Source: Streptomyces sp. CC228A (GTDB lineage: Bacteria; Actinomycetota; Actinomycetes; Streptomycetales; Streptomycetaceae). Taken from it: 64,000 bases of DNA. Shown here one piece after another: positions 25,878-35,910 of the stretch (position 1 is its first letter; each line of letters starts with the position of its first letter). A program made the translations under genes and the position numbers. The notes beneath the pieces are model-generated. The model was not told the DNA's origin and made no database searches. It saw nothing but the letters and a program-made list of their open reading frames with translations. Where the stretch lies: the NCBI RefSeq assembly GCF_021390935.1, contig NZ_JAJPUI010000002.1:434001-498000 (forward strand), in the 5' to 3' direction.

Positions 25878-27295
25878 GCGCACCCCGCCGACCGGCCTGG
25901 ACGGCGACCCTGACGTGGAAGGCCGCCGTCTTCATCACGCTGATGTGCTGCGCCCTTGCGGCGCTGCTGGGCGCGCTGGTCCACGTCTCGGTGACCCGGC
26001 AGACCGTGGACACCTCCCGGGAGAAGGCGCTGGACCGCCTGGAGGAGGTGACCCGGACGTACGAGGCGGGCGGGCCGCTGCCGCCGTATGCGGGCGTGGA
26101 CCCGGAGGGACTGCCCTCGGCGCTGCGGGACCTGGCGGCCCGCGGCAGCCGGGGCACGATGGTGGCCGACCACCGGGGCCGGCCGACGATGTGGGCGGCG
26201 GGTCCCGCGGACGGGCGCGCCCTGGCCGTGCGGGTGGACTACTCGCTGAGCGCCCGCACGATCAGCGGCCTCGACCAGGCGATCCTCGGCTCGTCGGTGC
26301 TGGCGATCGGGGCGACGCTTGTGGTCGGCTGGTTCGCGGTGACGCGGGTGACCCGGCGGCTGCACCTGACCGCCCAGGTGGCGCGGCGGATCAGCGCCGG
26401 GGACCTGGACGCCCGGGTGAACGACCCGCGGACGAAGGATCCTTCGCGGCCGCTGGACGAGGTGGCGACGGTGTCGGGCGCGCTCGACACGATGGCGTCG
26501 TCGCTGCAGGGCAAGCTGCTCAGCGAGCAGCGCTTCACCGCGGACGTGGCGCACGAGTTGCGCACGCCGCTGACGGGCCTGTCGGCGGCGGCCGAGCTGC
26601 TGCCGCCGGGGCGTCCCGCGGAGCTGGTGCGGGACCGGGTGCGGGCGATGCGGGCGCTGACGGAGGACCTGCTGGAGATCTCCCGGCTCGACACCCGCAG
26701 TGAGGCGGTGGACCTGGACGTGTACGCGCTGGGGCCGCTGGCCGAGCGGGTGGTGCGGGCCTCCGGGGCGTCCGGCGCGGCGGGGACGCGGGTGCGGATC
26801 GTCCGGGACGCCCGTGTCGAGACGGACCAGCGGCGGCTGGAACGGGTGCTCGGGAACCTGCTGGCGAACGCGCACCTGCACGGCGCCCCGCCGGTCGAAC
26901 TGACCGTCGAGGGGCCGGTGGTGACGATCCGGGACCACGGGCCGGGCTTTCCGGCGTACCTGCTGGAGCACGGCCCGCAGCGGTTCCGTACGGAGAGCGG
27001 CAGCAAGGGGCACGGGCTGGGGCTGACCATCGCGAAGGGCCAGGCGGCGGCGATCGGCGGGGAGTTGCGGTTCGGGAACGCCCCGGACGGGGGCGCGCTG
27101 GCGCGGCTGACGCTGCCGGAGTACGTGGACCTCACCGAGGAGCCGGAGGGCGAGCGGGCGGCCGGCCCGGATCCGCGGGCCGCCGACGCCGACGCGCCCG
27201 GCGGTCCAGGCGACGCGGGCGGCCCGCCGGAGTCCGCGGAGCCCACCGGGACCGGGGACGGACCGCAGCCTCCGGGGCCCCCGGAGACGGCGTGA
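25874..27295 (+). CDS. Membrane sensor histidine kinase
   Basis: GTG 25874 overlaps the lipoprotein stop. The protein has 473 residues: transmembrane helix 1 at about 14-40 (VFITLMCCALAALLGALV), an extracellular loop of about 90 residues, helix 2 (SSVLAIGATLVVGWFAV), a HAMP domain, a HisKA box with RFTADVAHELRTPLTGL (phospho-His in AHELRTP) and HATPase_c (NLLANAHLHGAP, IRDHGPGFP, GHGLGLTIAKG). The tail is acidic and Pro-rich. No response regulator lies next to it, so its partner must be elsewhere or the downstream cell-wall genes are not linked by position alone. Confidence 0.9.
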   Translation: MSAPRRPAWTATLTWKAAVFITLMCCALAALLGALVHVSVTRQTVDTSREKALDRLEEVTRTYEAGGPLPPYAGVDPEGLPSALRDLAARGSRGTMVADHRGRPTMWAAGPADGRALAVRVDYSLSARTISGLDQAILGSSVLAIGATLVVGWFAVTRVTRRLHLTAQVARRISAGDLDARVNDPRTKDPSRPLDEVATVSGALDTMASSLQGKLLSEQRFTADVAHELRTPLTGLSAAAELLPPGRPAELVRDRVRAMRALTEDLLEISRLDTRSEAVDLDVYALGPLAERVVRASGASGAAGTRVRIVRDARVETDQRRLERVLGNLLANAHLHGAPPVELTVEGPVVTIRDHGPGFPAYLLEHGPQRFRTESGSKGHGLGLTIAKGQAAAIGGELRFGNAPDGGALARLTLPEYVDLTEEPEGERAAGPDPRAADADAPGGPGDAGGPPESAEPTGTGDGPQPPGPPETA

Positions 27296-27566
27296 GCCTC
27301 CGGCGCACGGAAGCCGCCGCGCCACCGGGAGCCTGCCGGGCACCGGCGGCCGCGGGTGGGGCCCGTCCGGCACCGCGGGCCTCAGGTCGGGCTGACGGAC
27401 CGTCGGCACGGCGGTGGGGCCCGCCGGCCCGGCTGACGAACCGTCGGCACGGCGGACAGCGGCGCGGGGTGCGCGGCGGGGCGCGTCAGGCCGGTGTGCA
27501 CGCCACTTGAGCGGGCCCGCACCGCCATAAAGGACATATTTCACATATCTTGCTACGTTGCGGTGC

Positions 27567-29107
27567 ATGACCGCAGCGACATCGGACCCCTCCCCTCCTC
27601 CGGTGCCGCTCGCCAAGCGGCGCGGGGTGGAGCTGTCCCTGCTCGTCTGCGCTGTCCTGTGCTCGGTGCTCGGCTACGCCGACGTCGGTCTCGCCCACAG
27701 CGGTGCCGTCCCGCCCGACGTCGCTGGGTACGGAGCGGGGCTCGGCCTGCTGGCGCTGCTCGCGCACCTGGCGGTGCGGCTGTGCGCCCCGTACGCCGAT
27801 CCGCTGCTGCTGCCGATCGCGGTGCTCCTCAACGGTCTGGGCCTGGTCCTCATCTACCGCCTGGACCTGGAGACCCCTGCCGACCGGGCGGCGCCCACCC
27901 AGCTCGTCTGGTCGGCGCTCGGTGTGGCGCTGTTCGCGGTGGTCGTGGTGTGCGTGCGGGACCACCGGCTGCTACAGCGGTACGCGTACGTGTCAGTGGC
28001 CGCCGCGCTGACCCTGCTGATCCTGCCGATCTTCTTCCCCGCCGTGAACGGCGCGCGCATCTGGATCCGGCTGGGCGGCCTGTCCTTCCAGCCGGGCGAG
28101 TTCGCGAAGATCCTCCTCGCGGTGTTCTTCGCGGCGTACCTGGCGGCGAACGCCTCGGTGCTCGCGCGCAGCGGCGGCCGCGGGCTCCTCGGCACGCGGC
28201 TGCCGGCCGGACGGGTGCTGGGACCGGTCGTCGCGGTGTGGCTGACCAGCGTGGGCGTGCTCGTCCTCGAACGGGACCTGGGCACGTCGCTGCTGTTCTT
28301 CGGACTGTTCGTGATCATGCTGTACGTGGCGACCGGGCGAACCGGCTGGATCGCGCTCGGCCTGCTGCTGGCCGCCGCCGGGGCGTACGCCGTCGGGTCC
28401 CTGGAGCCGCACGTCAACAGCCGGGTGGCGGACTGGCTGCACCCCTTCGCGTCGATCGAGGCGGGCCAGGGGCCCGGGCAGCTCGCGCAGTCGCTGTTCG
28501 CGTTCGCCGCGGGCGGGATGTTCGGATCGGGTCTGGGGCTCGGGCATTCCTCGCTCATCGGCTTCGCCGCGAAGTCGGACTTCATCCTGGCGACGGCGGG
28601 CGAGGAACTGGGGCTCGCCGGGCTGACGGCGCTCTTCCTGCTCTACGCGCTGCTGGTCGCCCGCGGCTACCGCTCGGGGCTCGCGCTGCGGGACCCCTTC
28701 GGCAGGCTGCTGGCGATCGGGCTCGCCTCCATCCTGGCGCTCCAGGTCTTCGTCATCGCCGGCGGGGTGATGGGGCTGATCCCGCTGACCGGGATGGCGA
28801 TGCCGTTCCTGGCGCAGGGCGGCTCGTCCGTGGTCACCAACTGGATCATGGTGGCGCTGCTGATCCGGCTCAGCGACTCCGCCCGCGACCCGCGCGGCGG
28901 CCCCCTCGCCCCGGGCCCGGCCACCCTCACCGACGCCGACGCCCCCGCGGACCCCGGCGGCGGTGCCCCCGCCGCCCGCGCACCCCCACCCACGCCGACA
29001 CCGGGCCGGGCGCCGGCACCGGCACCGGCGGCGGCCCGGGTGCGCGGGCCGCCGGATCCGGGCCGGCGCCCCCGGACGCCGCCGTACCGCGAAAGGAAGC
29101 CCGTTGA
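27567..29107 (+). CDS. FtsW/RodA/SpoVE-family SEDS glycosyltransferase, frame broken in tail
   Basis: ATG 27567 (MTAATSDPSPPPVPLAKRRG) starts a polytopic membrane protein with about ten helices. It has the SEDS motifs NGARIWIRLGGLSFQPGEF, LERDLGTSLLFFGLF and GVMGLIPLTGMAMPFLAQGGS. SEDS proteins polymerise lipid II glycan with a cognate class B PBP, which is encoded next. After LIRLSDSARDP the tail is Ala/Pro-rich. The frame changes at the C5 run 28983-28987, after which the tail ends PRKEAR and a TGA overlapping the TTG start of the PBP. Restored length is 513 residues. The catalytic part is unaffected. Confidence 0.88.
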
Positions 29108-30576
29108 CCAGATGCATCCGGCGGGCCGCCGCCCTCTGCCTCGTCCTGCTCGTCGCCCTGCTGGTCAACGCGGCCCGCGTGCAGGTCTTCGAAGCGGACC
29201 GGCTGGACGGCAACCCGGGCAACCGCCGCCCCGTGCTCGCCCGCTACGCCGCGCCGCGCGGCAACATCCTCGTCGACGGGCAGCCGGTCACCGGCTCCAA
29301 GGACACCGGCGAGATCCTGCGCTACGAACGCACCTACACCGACGGCCCGCTGTACGCGCCGGTGACCGGCTACGCCTCCCAGACGTACGGCACGACGCTG
29401 ATCGAGGACGCCGAGGACGCCCTGCTGTCCGGGACCAGTCCGCTGCTCGCCCCGCTCCCCCTGTGGAGCGACGTCAGCCGCACCACCCGCCGCCCCGCCG
29501 GCAACGTCGCCACCACCATCAGGGGCGCCCTCCAGCAGGCGGCGTTCCGCAGCCTCGCGGGCCGCCGGGGGGCGGTGGCGGCGGTCGAGCCGTCGAGCGG
29601 CCGCGTCCTGGCGCTGGTGTCGAGCCCCTCGTACGAGCCGGGCCTGCTGTCCGGTACGGGCAGCGAGGCGGCCACGGCCTGGGCGCGGCTCAACACGGCG
29701 GCGACCCGGCCCATGCTGAACCGGGCGCTCCACGAGACGTACCCGCCGGGCTCCACGTTCAAGATCGTGACGGCGGCGGCGGCCCTGGACGCGGGGGTCG
29801 TCACGGACGTGGACGCGCCGACGGGCGTCCCCGATCCGTACGTGCTGCCGGGCACCCGGACGGCGCTGCCGAACGCCGCCACCGGCTGCGCGGACGCCTC
29901 GCTCGCCTACGCCATCCGCTGGTCGTGCAACACGGTGATGGCGGCGCTGGGGGTCAGGACGGGCGAGCGGCGGATGCTGGAGACGGCGCGGTCGTTCGGC
30001 TTCAACGACCCGGACCTGCGCATCCCCTCCCGCGTGGCGCGCTCCAACGTCGACACGGGCATGTCCCCGGACCAGCTGGCGCTGTCCTCCATCGGCCAGT
30101 ACGACACGAAGGCGACGCCGCTCCAGATGGCGATGGTCGCGGCGGCCGTCGCGAACGGCGGCGACGTGGCGCACCCGTACCTCGTCGACTCCACCACGAC
30201 GGCGGACGGCGGCCTGGTCCGCCAGACCATGCGGCGCAGCTACGGCCGCGCGATGACGCCGTCGACGGCCCTGCGGCTGCGGAAGCTGATGGTGGACGTG
30301 GTGGAGCGGGGCTCGGGCGGCAACGCGGCCATCGAGGGTGCGGAGGTCGGCGGCAAGACCGGTACCGCGCAGCACGGCGTGGGCAACCACGGCACGCCGT
30401 ACGCCTGGTTCATCGGCTGGGCGCGGGCCGAGGGCGCGGCCCGGCCCGCGGTGGCGGTGGCGGTGGTCGTGGAGGACGCGGCGGCCCGCCGGGAGGAGAT
30501 CAGCGGCGGCGGCAGCGCGGCGCCGATCGCCCGCGCGGTGATGGAGGCGGCCGTCTCACTGGACGGAAAGGGCTGA
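29104..30576 (+). CDS. Class B penicillin-binding protein (transpeptidase)
   Basis: I chose TTG 29104 because GGAAG lies upstream and the codon overlaps the SEDS gene stop. The protein has 490 residues: one N-terminal membrane anchor (AAALCLVLLVALLVNAARVQV), a PBP dimerisation-like region, then the transpeptidase domain with PPGSTFKIVT (active Ser, SxxK), WSCNTV (SxN) and GGKTGTAQ (KTG). It cross-links peptidoglycan with the preceding SEDS protein. Streptomyces carry such SEDS/PBP pairs as extra copies beside the dcw cluster. Confidence 0.92.
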   Translation: MTRCIRRAAALCLVLLVALLVNAARVQVFEADRLDGNPGNRRPVLARYAAPRGNILVDGQPVTGSKDTGEILRYERTYTDGPLYAPVTGYASQTYGTTLIEDAEDALLSGTSPLLAPLPLWSDVSRTTRRPAGNVATTIRGALQQAAFRSLAGRRGAVAAVEPSSGRVLALVSSPSYEPGLLSGTGSEAATAWARLNTAATRPMLNRALHETYPPGSTFKIVTAAAALDAGVVTDVDAPTGVPDPYVLPGTRTALPNAATGCADASLAYAIRWSCNTVMAALGVRTGERRMLETARSFGFNDPDLRIPSRVARSNVDTGMSPDQLALSSIGQYDTKATPLQMAMVAAAVANGGDVAHPYLVDSTTTADGGLVRQTMRRSYGRAMTPSTALRLRKLMVDVVERGSGGNAAIEGAEVGGKTGTAQHGVGNHGTPYAWFIGWARAEGAARPAVAVAVVVEDAAARREEISGGGSAAPIARAVMEAAVSLDGKG

Positions 30577-30610
30577 GCCGGCGCGGGTGCGGGTGCTTAG
30601 GGTGCGCCCC

Positions 30611-31117
30611 ATGACACTCGACACCGCCTTCGAACTGGCCCAGGTGAACATAGCCCGACTGAAACACCCGCTGGACTCACCGGAGTTGAAGGACTTCGTG
30701 GACGCGCTCGACCCGGTCAACGCGGTCGCCGAGGCGGCGGACGGCTTCGTGTGGCGGCTGAAGAACGACGCGGGCAACTCCACGGACGTCTACGCCTTCG
30801 GCGACGAGTGGCTGATCGTCAACCTGTCCGTGTGGCGGGACGCGAACGCCCTGGCGGCCTTCATGTACCAGGGGCAGCACCGCGAGCTGCTGTCCCGCCG
30901 CCACGAGTTCTTCGAGCGGGTCAAGGAGGCCATGACCACGCTGTGGTGGGTCGAGGCGGGCCATCGCCCGACCGTGGCGGAGGCGGAGGAGCGGCTGCTG
31001 CACCTGCGGGCCCACGGGCCGACGCCGTACGCCTTCGACCTGCGCAGGAGCTTCCCGCCGGGGGCCGCGCAGCCGCAGCCGCAGCCCGAGGCGGTGCACG
31101 CGCCCGACGCCGTCTGA
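30611..31117 (+). CDS. DUF3291 domain protein
   Basis: This 168-residue protein has the family's AQVNIARLKHPLDSPELK opening, ALDPVNAVAEAADGFVWRL, and SVWRDANALAAFMYQGQH, WWVEAGHRPTVAEAEERL. The fold is ferredoxin-like, related to antibiotic-biosynthesis monooxygenase (ABM) proteins. No biochemical role is established to my knowledge. The tail is a Pro/Gln-rich extension. It starts 34 bp after the PBP stop and could be co-transcribed. Confidence 0.85.
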   Translation: MTLDTAFELAQVNIARLKHPLDSPELKDFVDALDPVNAVAEAADGFVWRLKNDAGNSTDVYAFGDEWLIVNLSVWRDANALAAFMYQGQHRELLSRRHEFFERVKEAMTTLWWVEAGHRPTVAEAEERLLHLRAHGPTPYAFDLRRSFPPGAAQPQPQPEAVHAPDAV

Positions 31118-31129
31118 CGACCGGGGACA

Positions 31130-31222
31130 AGACTCGGCGTCAACAAGTCCCGCCGGAGGGATTGACGGGCTTGCTGACACCGAGTCTCATAAGGGTGAAG
31201 CCTCGGGTCCTCGGCACCCGAG
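31130..31222. promoter_or_regulatory. Inverted repeats upstream of the diiron oxygenase gene
   Basis: An imperfect 22-bp inverted repeat (31130-31152 with 31166-31187, ends AGACTCGG and CCGAGTCT) is followed by a perfect CTCGGGT-N7-ACCCGAG (31202-31222). The first may act as a terminator for the DUF3291 gene. The second, 38 bp before the oxygenase start, is a good candidate operator for the TetR protein encoded downstream. Confidence 0.45.
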
Positions 31223-31259
31223 ACGTCCCGAACGTCCCGAACGCGAGGTGGCCGCACCC

Positions 31260-32195
31260 ATGACGACCGTGTCCGAACCCGATCTGCGTCTGCTGCGCGA
31301 CGCGCTGGGCCCGCTGCGGGACCGCGAACAGGTCGCCGCACGGCTCCTGGAGTCCTCCGCGAAGCACTCCTTTGACCCCGACAAGGAGCTGGACTGGGAC
31401 GCCCCCTTCGAGGAGGGCAAGTGGTTCTGGCCCCCGGAGCTCGTGTCGCTCTACGACACACCCCTGTGGCACAGGATGTCCGAGGAGCAGCGGATGGACC
31501 TGGCCCGGCACGAGGCGGCCTCCCTCGCCTCACTGGGCATCTGGTTCGAGATCATCCTGATGCAGCTGCTGGTCCGGCACATCTACGACAAGTCGGTGAC
31601 CAGCAATCACGTCCGCTACGCGCTCACCGAGATCGCGGACGAGTGCCGCCACTCGATGATGTTCGCCCGCATGATCCAGCGGGGCGGCGCCCCCGCGTAC
31701 CCGGTGCCGCGGCTCTACCACAACATGGCGCGCGTCCTGAAGACGGTGTCCACCACGCCGGGCTCGTTCGCGGCGACCCTGCTGGGCGAGGAGATCCTCG
31801 ACTGGATGCAGCGGCTGACGTTCCCCGACGAGCGGATCCAGCCGCTGGTGCGCGGCGTGACCCGCATCCACGTGGTGGAGGAGGCACGGCACGTCCGGTA
31901 CGCCCGCGAGGAACTGCGCCGCCAGATGGTGACGGCGCCGCGCTGGGAGCAGGAGTTCACCCGGCTCAGCTGCGGCCAGGCCGCGAAGGTCTTCTCGGTG
32001 TGCTTCATCAACCCGCAGGTGTACGAGAACGTGGGCCTGGACCGCCGCGAGGCCGTCGCCCAGGTCAGGGCCAGCGGCCACCGCAGGGAGGTCATGCAGA
32101 GCGGCGCGAAGCGGCTCACGGACTTCCTGGACGACATCGGCGTCCTGCGCGGCCCGGGCCGCCGCCTGTGGCAGAGCTCGGGCCTGCTGGCGTAA
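31260..32195 (+). CDS. AurF-like diiron oxygenase
   Basis: The protein has 311 residues from ATG 31260, with GAGGTGG upstream. It is an all-helical ferritin-like fold with iron-ligand patterns in [15 protein letters not shown] and [18 protein letters not shown], plus an earlier glutamate near [16 protein letters not shown]. AurF is an amine N-oxygenase; relatives hydroxylate or oxidise varied small molecules. No biosynthetic cluster surrounds it, so the substrate is unknown. A TetR regulator follows 68 bp downstream on the same strand. Confidence 0.85.
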   Translation: MTTVSEPDLRLLRDALGPLRDREQVAARLLESSAKHSFDPDKELDWDAPFEEGKWFWPPELVSLYDTPLWHRMSEEQRMDLARHEAASLASLGIWFEIILMQLLVRHIYDKSVTSNHVRYALTEIADECRHSMMFARMIQRGGAPAYPVPRLYHNMARVLKTVSTTPGSFAATLLGEEILDWMQRLTFPDERIQPLVRGVTRIHVVEEARHVRYAREELRRQMVTAPRWEQEFTRLSCGQAAKVFSVCFINPQVYENVGLDRREAVAQVRASGHRREVMQSGAKRLTDFLDDIGVLRGPGRRLWQSSGLLA

Positions 32196-32263
32196 CCGCC
32201 CCGGCCCGCCCCGGGACCCGCCGGGGCGGGCCGGAGCCGGGAGCGCGGCGTTAGGCTGCCCGT

Positions 32264-32998
32264 ATGACGAGTGCCGCCACGCCCGCCCGGCCGCCCGCGT
32301 ACCGACGGCTCAGCGTCGAGGAGCGGCGCTCGCAACTGCTCGCCGCCGCCCTGACCCTCTTCGCGCACCACGCGCCCGAGGACGTCTCGCTGGACGAGGT
32401 CGCCGAGGCCGCGGGGGTGTCGCGGCCGCTCGTCTACCGCTACTTCCCCGGCGGCAAGCAGCAGCTGTACGAGGCGGCCCTGCGCTCCGCCGCGGACCGG
32501 CTGGAGCGCTGCTTCGCGGAGCCGTCCGCGGGGCCGCCCACCGACCGGCTCGCCCGCGTCCTCGACCGCTACCTCGCGTTCGTCGACGAGCACGACGCCG
32601 GGTTCAGCGCCCTGCTGCAGGGCGGCAGCGTCGCCGAGACCTCCCGGACGACGGCGATCGTCGACGAGGTGCGGCGGGCCGCCGCCGAGCAGATCCTCGT
32701 CCACCTGGACGTTCCCGAGCCGGGGCCGCGGCTGCGCATGATGGTGCGCACCTGGATCGCGTCCGTCGAGGCCGCCTCGCTCATCTGGCTCGACGAGGGC
32801 AAGAACCCGCCGGCCGGGGAGCTGCGTGCCTGGCTCGTCGACCACCTGATGGCGCTGCTCGCCGCGACCGCCGCGACCGACCCGCAGACCGCGGGGGTGC
32901 TGCGCGGCCTGCTGGCACTGGAGGCGCCGGACGGGCCGGCCGGCACGCTGGCCCGCCGTGTGCTGCCCGTCGTGGGCGAGGCCGGCCACCTGCTGTGA
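32264..32998 (+). CDS. TetR-family transcriptional regulator
   Basis: The protein has 244 residues. The N-terminal helix-turn-helix reads [20 protein letters not shown]. The C-terminal helical ligand domain includes [18 protein letters not shown]. It lies directly after the AurF-like gene, which it probably represses through the CTCGGGT palindrome (inference). Its stop overlaps the start of the next small gene by four bases. Confidence 0.92.
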   Translation: MTSAATPARPPAYRRLSVEERRSQLLAAALTLFAHHAPEDVSLDEVAEAAGVSRPLVYRYFPGGKQQLYEAALRSAADRLERCFAEPSAGPPTDRLARVLDRYLAFVDEHDAGFSALLQGGSVAETSRTTAIVDEVRRAAAEQILVHLDVPEPGPRLRMMVRTWIASVEAASLIWLDEGKNPPAGELRAWLVDHLMALLAATAATDPQTAGVLRGLLALEAPDGPAGTLARRVLPVVGEAGHLL

Positions 32999-33270
32999 CA
33001 CTGGTTCTCGTGCACAGCGAGAACACCCCCTTCCACGGCGGCCCGCTGGACGGGCGCGTCCTGCCCGTCCTCACCGGCATGACCGGCCACCCGCCCAAGT
33101 GGTACGAGGTCCCCGTCCCCGACGAGGACGGCGGCCCGCCCACCGTGTACGCGTACCGCCGCGTGCCCGCGGGCCACACCCGCCGCCTCGGGCTCCAGCG
33201 CGGCTGGAAGTACACGTACGAGCCCGCCGGCCGGGAGCGCCGCACCCTCACGTGGCCCTGGTCGAAGTGA
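32995..33270 (+). CDS. Hypothetical small protein coupled to the TetR gene
   Basis: GTG 32995 overlaps the TetR stop (GTGA). The 91 residues include [35 protein letters not shown] and [11 protein letters not shown], a beta-rich soluble protein with many Pro, Tyr and Trp. Streptomyces have many short proteins opening with a 'GGPLDG' strand; function is unknown. Coding is supported by overlap and codon use. Confidence 0.65.
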   Translation: MTLVLVHSENTPFHGGPLDGRVLPVLTGMTGHPPKWYEVPVPDEDGGPPTVYAYRRVPAGHTRRLGLQRGWKYTYEPAGRERRTLTWPWSK

Positions 33271-33637
33271 CCCCGCGCGGCCGCCTGGAGGCCCTTTGAC
33301 GGGCCCTTCGCCCGAGGCCGGCGGCTGCCCGACGGCCCGCCCCGCCGCGCCCCGGATGCCGCGCGGGGCGCCGCCCGCCGGGTCGCGCGCCTGCGTGCCG
33401 CCCTTCCGCGGCCGTGCCCCGTGACCGCGTCCCGCGCCCGGTCCTGGCGCGCGGCCGCCCGGTCCGGCCGGCCGGCGGTGGCGGGTGCCGAGGGTGCTCC
33501 GTCCTGCGGCGCCCCGCCGTTCCCCCTGCCGGTGACGGCGTTGGGCCGAAACGCCCATTCGTCGGATGAGCCTCTGATCGGACGGCAGGCACCGCCGCCA
33601 TCATCCCGGTGTGCCCCAGAGCCCCGGAGGTGACGGC
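33271..33637. other. 367-bp spacer, nothing recognised
   Basis: GC-rich sequence without a supported frame or strong hairpin. It probably holds the promoter of the secreted coiled-coil gene that starts at 33638. Confidence 0.4.
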
Positions 33638-34507
33638 ATGGCGTTCCGCACGAAGGCGGTCGCGGCGGCGGTGGCGGTGGCCGCCGCCGCGCTGGTCCCC
33701 GTACCGCGGGCGGCGGCCGCGGAGGAACCGGCGCCCCTGAGCTCGCCGGCCGCGGGTGCGTCGGAGGCGCCGCCCTCTTCGCCCGCCCCGGCGCGCCGGG
33801 CGTGGCGGCCCTGCTGACCCGGTTGCAGGGCCTGTACCGGGACGCCGAGGCGGCGACGGAGGCGTACGACGCAGCGGAGGAGGAGCTGACGGCGCTCACC
33901 GCGCGGACCCGGCGGCTGACGGCCGAACTGGCCGGGGCGCGGGACGCGGCGGCCCGCGCCCGCGCGGACGCCGGGCGGTTCGCCCGCGCCCAGTACCGGG
34001 GCCGGGCGCCCGCGCTGCCGCTGCCGCTGCGGCTGCTGTTCGCCCGGGACGCCCGGGCGGCCCTCGACGGGGACCGGACGCTGCGGCGCGCGGCCGCGGT
34101 GGAGGCCGCGGCGGTGGCCCGCTCCGCGCGGGCGGAGCGGCGGGCGGACGCCCTGGCGGGCGCCGCCCGCAAGGACCTCGACCGGCGGCAGACGCTGCTG
34201 GCGCGCCAGCGCCAGGCCCGCGACACGGCCCGGCTCCGGCTGCTGGAGGCCGCGGGGATCCTGGCGGCGCTGCCCCCCGGCGAACTGGCCGCCCTCGCGG
34301 AGCTGGAGGCGTCCCGCGCCGACGCCCCCGTCGGCGTTCCCCCTCCGCCCTGGAACCGGAGGCGGACGTGCCGGGTACCGGGCCGGACGGGTCCGTCGGC
34401 GTTCCCCCTCCGCCCCGGAGGCGGAGGCGGACGTGCCGGGTACCGGAGCGGACGGGCCCGCGGGGGCGGGTCCCGGCACGGGGGCGGGTGCCGCGGATCT
34501 CTCCTGA
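33638..34507 (+). CDS. Secreted coiled-coil protein, frame broken three times
   Basis: ATG 33638 follows GGAGGTGA. A signal peptide (FRTKAVAAAVAVAAAALVPV, cleaved after AAA) leads into a long coiled coil (LTRLQGLYRDAEAATEAYDA, RRLTAELAGARDAAARARAD) like the N-terminal part of NlpC/P60 endopeptidases, but no peptidase domain follows. The tail holds two copies of an EADVPGTGxDG segment. Shifts by one missing base occur near 33775 and at two identical C5 runs, 34339-34343 and 34404-34408. With all three bases restored the length is 290 residues and the frame ends at TGA 34505-34507. I infer an envelope or peptidoglycan-associated role. Confidence 0.65.
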
Positions 34508-34600
34508 GCCGGCGGCGCGGCGGGCGGCACACGGCCTCGCGCCCCGGTGCGCGGCCCCCGTCCCCGGAGCCGCGTCGGCCGCGCCCGGACCGCCGGCGGG

Positions 34601-35851
34601 TCAGGCGCCGGCCGCCGCCGACTCCAGATAGGCCGCCGTGGCGGCGGGGTCGTAGAAGTAGTGCTCGAAGTCCGACGGGTCGTTGAAGCCGTTGGCGAAG
34701 CGGTCGGCCACCCGCGGGAGCTGCCCGGCCGCGCCGAGCAGCTGCACGGCGTGCTCCGGCAGGGGGCCGAGCATCGCGTTCGTCCACTTGGTGACGTGCC
34801 GCGCCGTCTCCCAGTAGCGGTCGAACGTCGCCTGCATCCACGCCTCGTCGAAGGGCCGGTCGCCGTGCGCGACGATCGCGTCGAGGTACGCGGCGGCGCA
34901 CTTGGCCGCGGAGTTGGCGCCCTGGCCGGTGACCGGGTCGTTGGCGACGACCACGTCCGCGACGCCGAGGACGGCCCCGCCGCCGGGCAGTCGGCCGACC
35001 GGCTCGCGCACGGTGGGGGCGTAGCGCCCGGCGAGGGTGGCGCCCGCGTCGGTCAGCTCGACGTTGGTGGCCCGCGCGTACTCCCAGGGGGTGAACCGCT
35101 CCATCAGCTCCAGCGTGAGCGCCAGGTGCTCACCCGGGTCGGTGACGCCGTCGAACACGTCGATCGGCCCGCCGGGCACGCCCTCCCAGAACAGGATGTC
35201 CGCGCGCCCGCCGGTCGTGAGCGCCGGCATCACGAACAGCTCGCCCACCCCGGGCACCACGTTGCAGCGGACCGCCTCGGTGTCCGGGTGCTCGGGGCGG
35301 GGACCCAGCCCGTGCACGTACGACACGGCCAGCGCGCGCTGCGGTTCGCGGTACGGGGAGCGGCCGGCGTCGCGTGCGAACAGCGACACCAGCTCGCCCT
35401 TGCCCGCGGCGACGAGGACGAGGTCGTAGAGCCGCGAGAAGTAGTCCAGGTCGGAGAGGGCGGCGCCGTGCACGACGAGCTGGCCGCCGCGCTGCACGAA
35501 GGTGTCGAGCCAGCCGGACATCTTGACGCGCTGGTCGACGGACTGGGCGTACCCGTCGAGGCGGCCCAGCCAGTCGACGGCACGGCCGGCGCGGCCGGCG
35601 CCGCCGGGGGCGGCGACGGAGACGCCGAGCCCTTCGATGCGCGGGGCCAGCGGCTCCCAGAAGTTGATGCCGAGGTCCCGCTCGTGCCCCAGCGCCGTGG
35701 CGAACATGCACTGCGTGGACATGACACGCCCGGAGCGGATCTCGTCGGCGGTGCGGTTCGCCATCAGGGTGATGTCGTAGCCGCGCTCCTGGAGCCCCAG
35801 GGCCAGCTGCAGTCCGGACTGGCCTGCGCCGACGATGAGTATCTTGCGCAT
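34601..35851 (-). CDS. Styrene/indole monooxygenase-like FAD protein linked to a conservon
   Basis: ATG 35851 with GGAAGAG gives 416 residues. The N-terminal Rossmann motif is ILIVGAGQSGLQLALGLQ. The body (GRVMSTQCMFATAL, WEPLAPRIEGLGVSV, GVADVVVANDPVTGQGANSA) matches StyA-type group E flavoprotein monooxygenases, which epoxidise styrene or oxidise indole using FADH2 from a separate reductase. No StyB reductase is in the window. The gene is the last of the cvnABCD run, 59 bp after cvnD, which suggests conservon-controlled redox chemistry. Confidence 0.85.
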   Translation of the reverse strand: MRKILIVGAGQSGLQLALGLQERGYDITLMANRTADEIRSGRVMSTQCMFATALGHERDLGINFWEPLAPRIEGLGVSVAAPGGAGRAGRAVDWLGRLDGYAQSVDQRVKMSGWLDTFVQRGGQLVVHGAALSDLDYFSRLYDLVLVAAGKGELVSLFARDAGRSPYREPQRALAVSYVHGLGPRPEHPDTEAVRCNVVPGVGELFVMPALTTGGRADILFWEGVPGGPIDVFDGVTDPGEHLALTLELMERFTPWEYARATNVELTDAGATLAGRYAPTVREPVGRLPGGGAVLGVADVVVANDPVTGQGANSAAKCAAAYLDAIVAHGDRPFDEAWMQATFDRYWETARHVTKWTNAMLGPLPEHAVQLLGAAGQLPRVADRFANGFNDPSDFEHYFYDPAATAAYLESAAAGA

Positions 35852-35910
35852 CGCTCTTCCTTCGGTTCCGTTTCGGCGCTCCGGCCGGTGGTGCTGGGGT
35901 CGTTCGGGTG

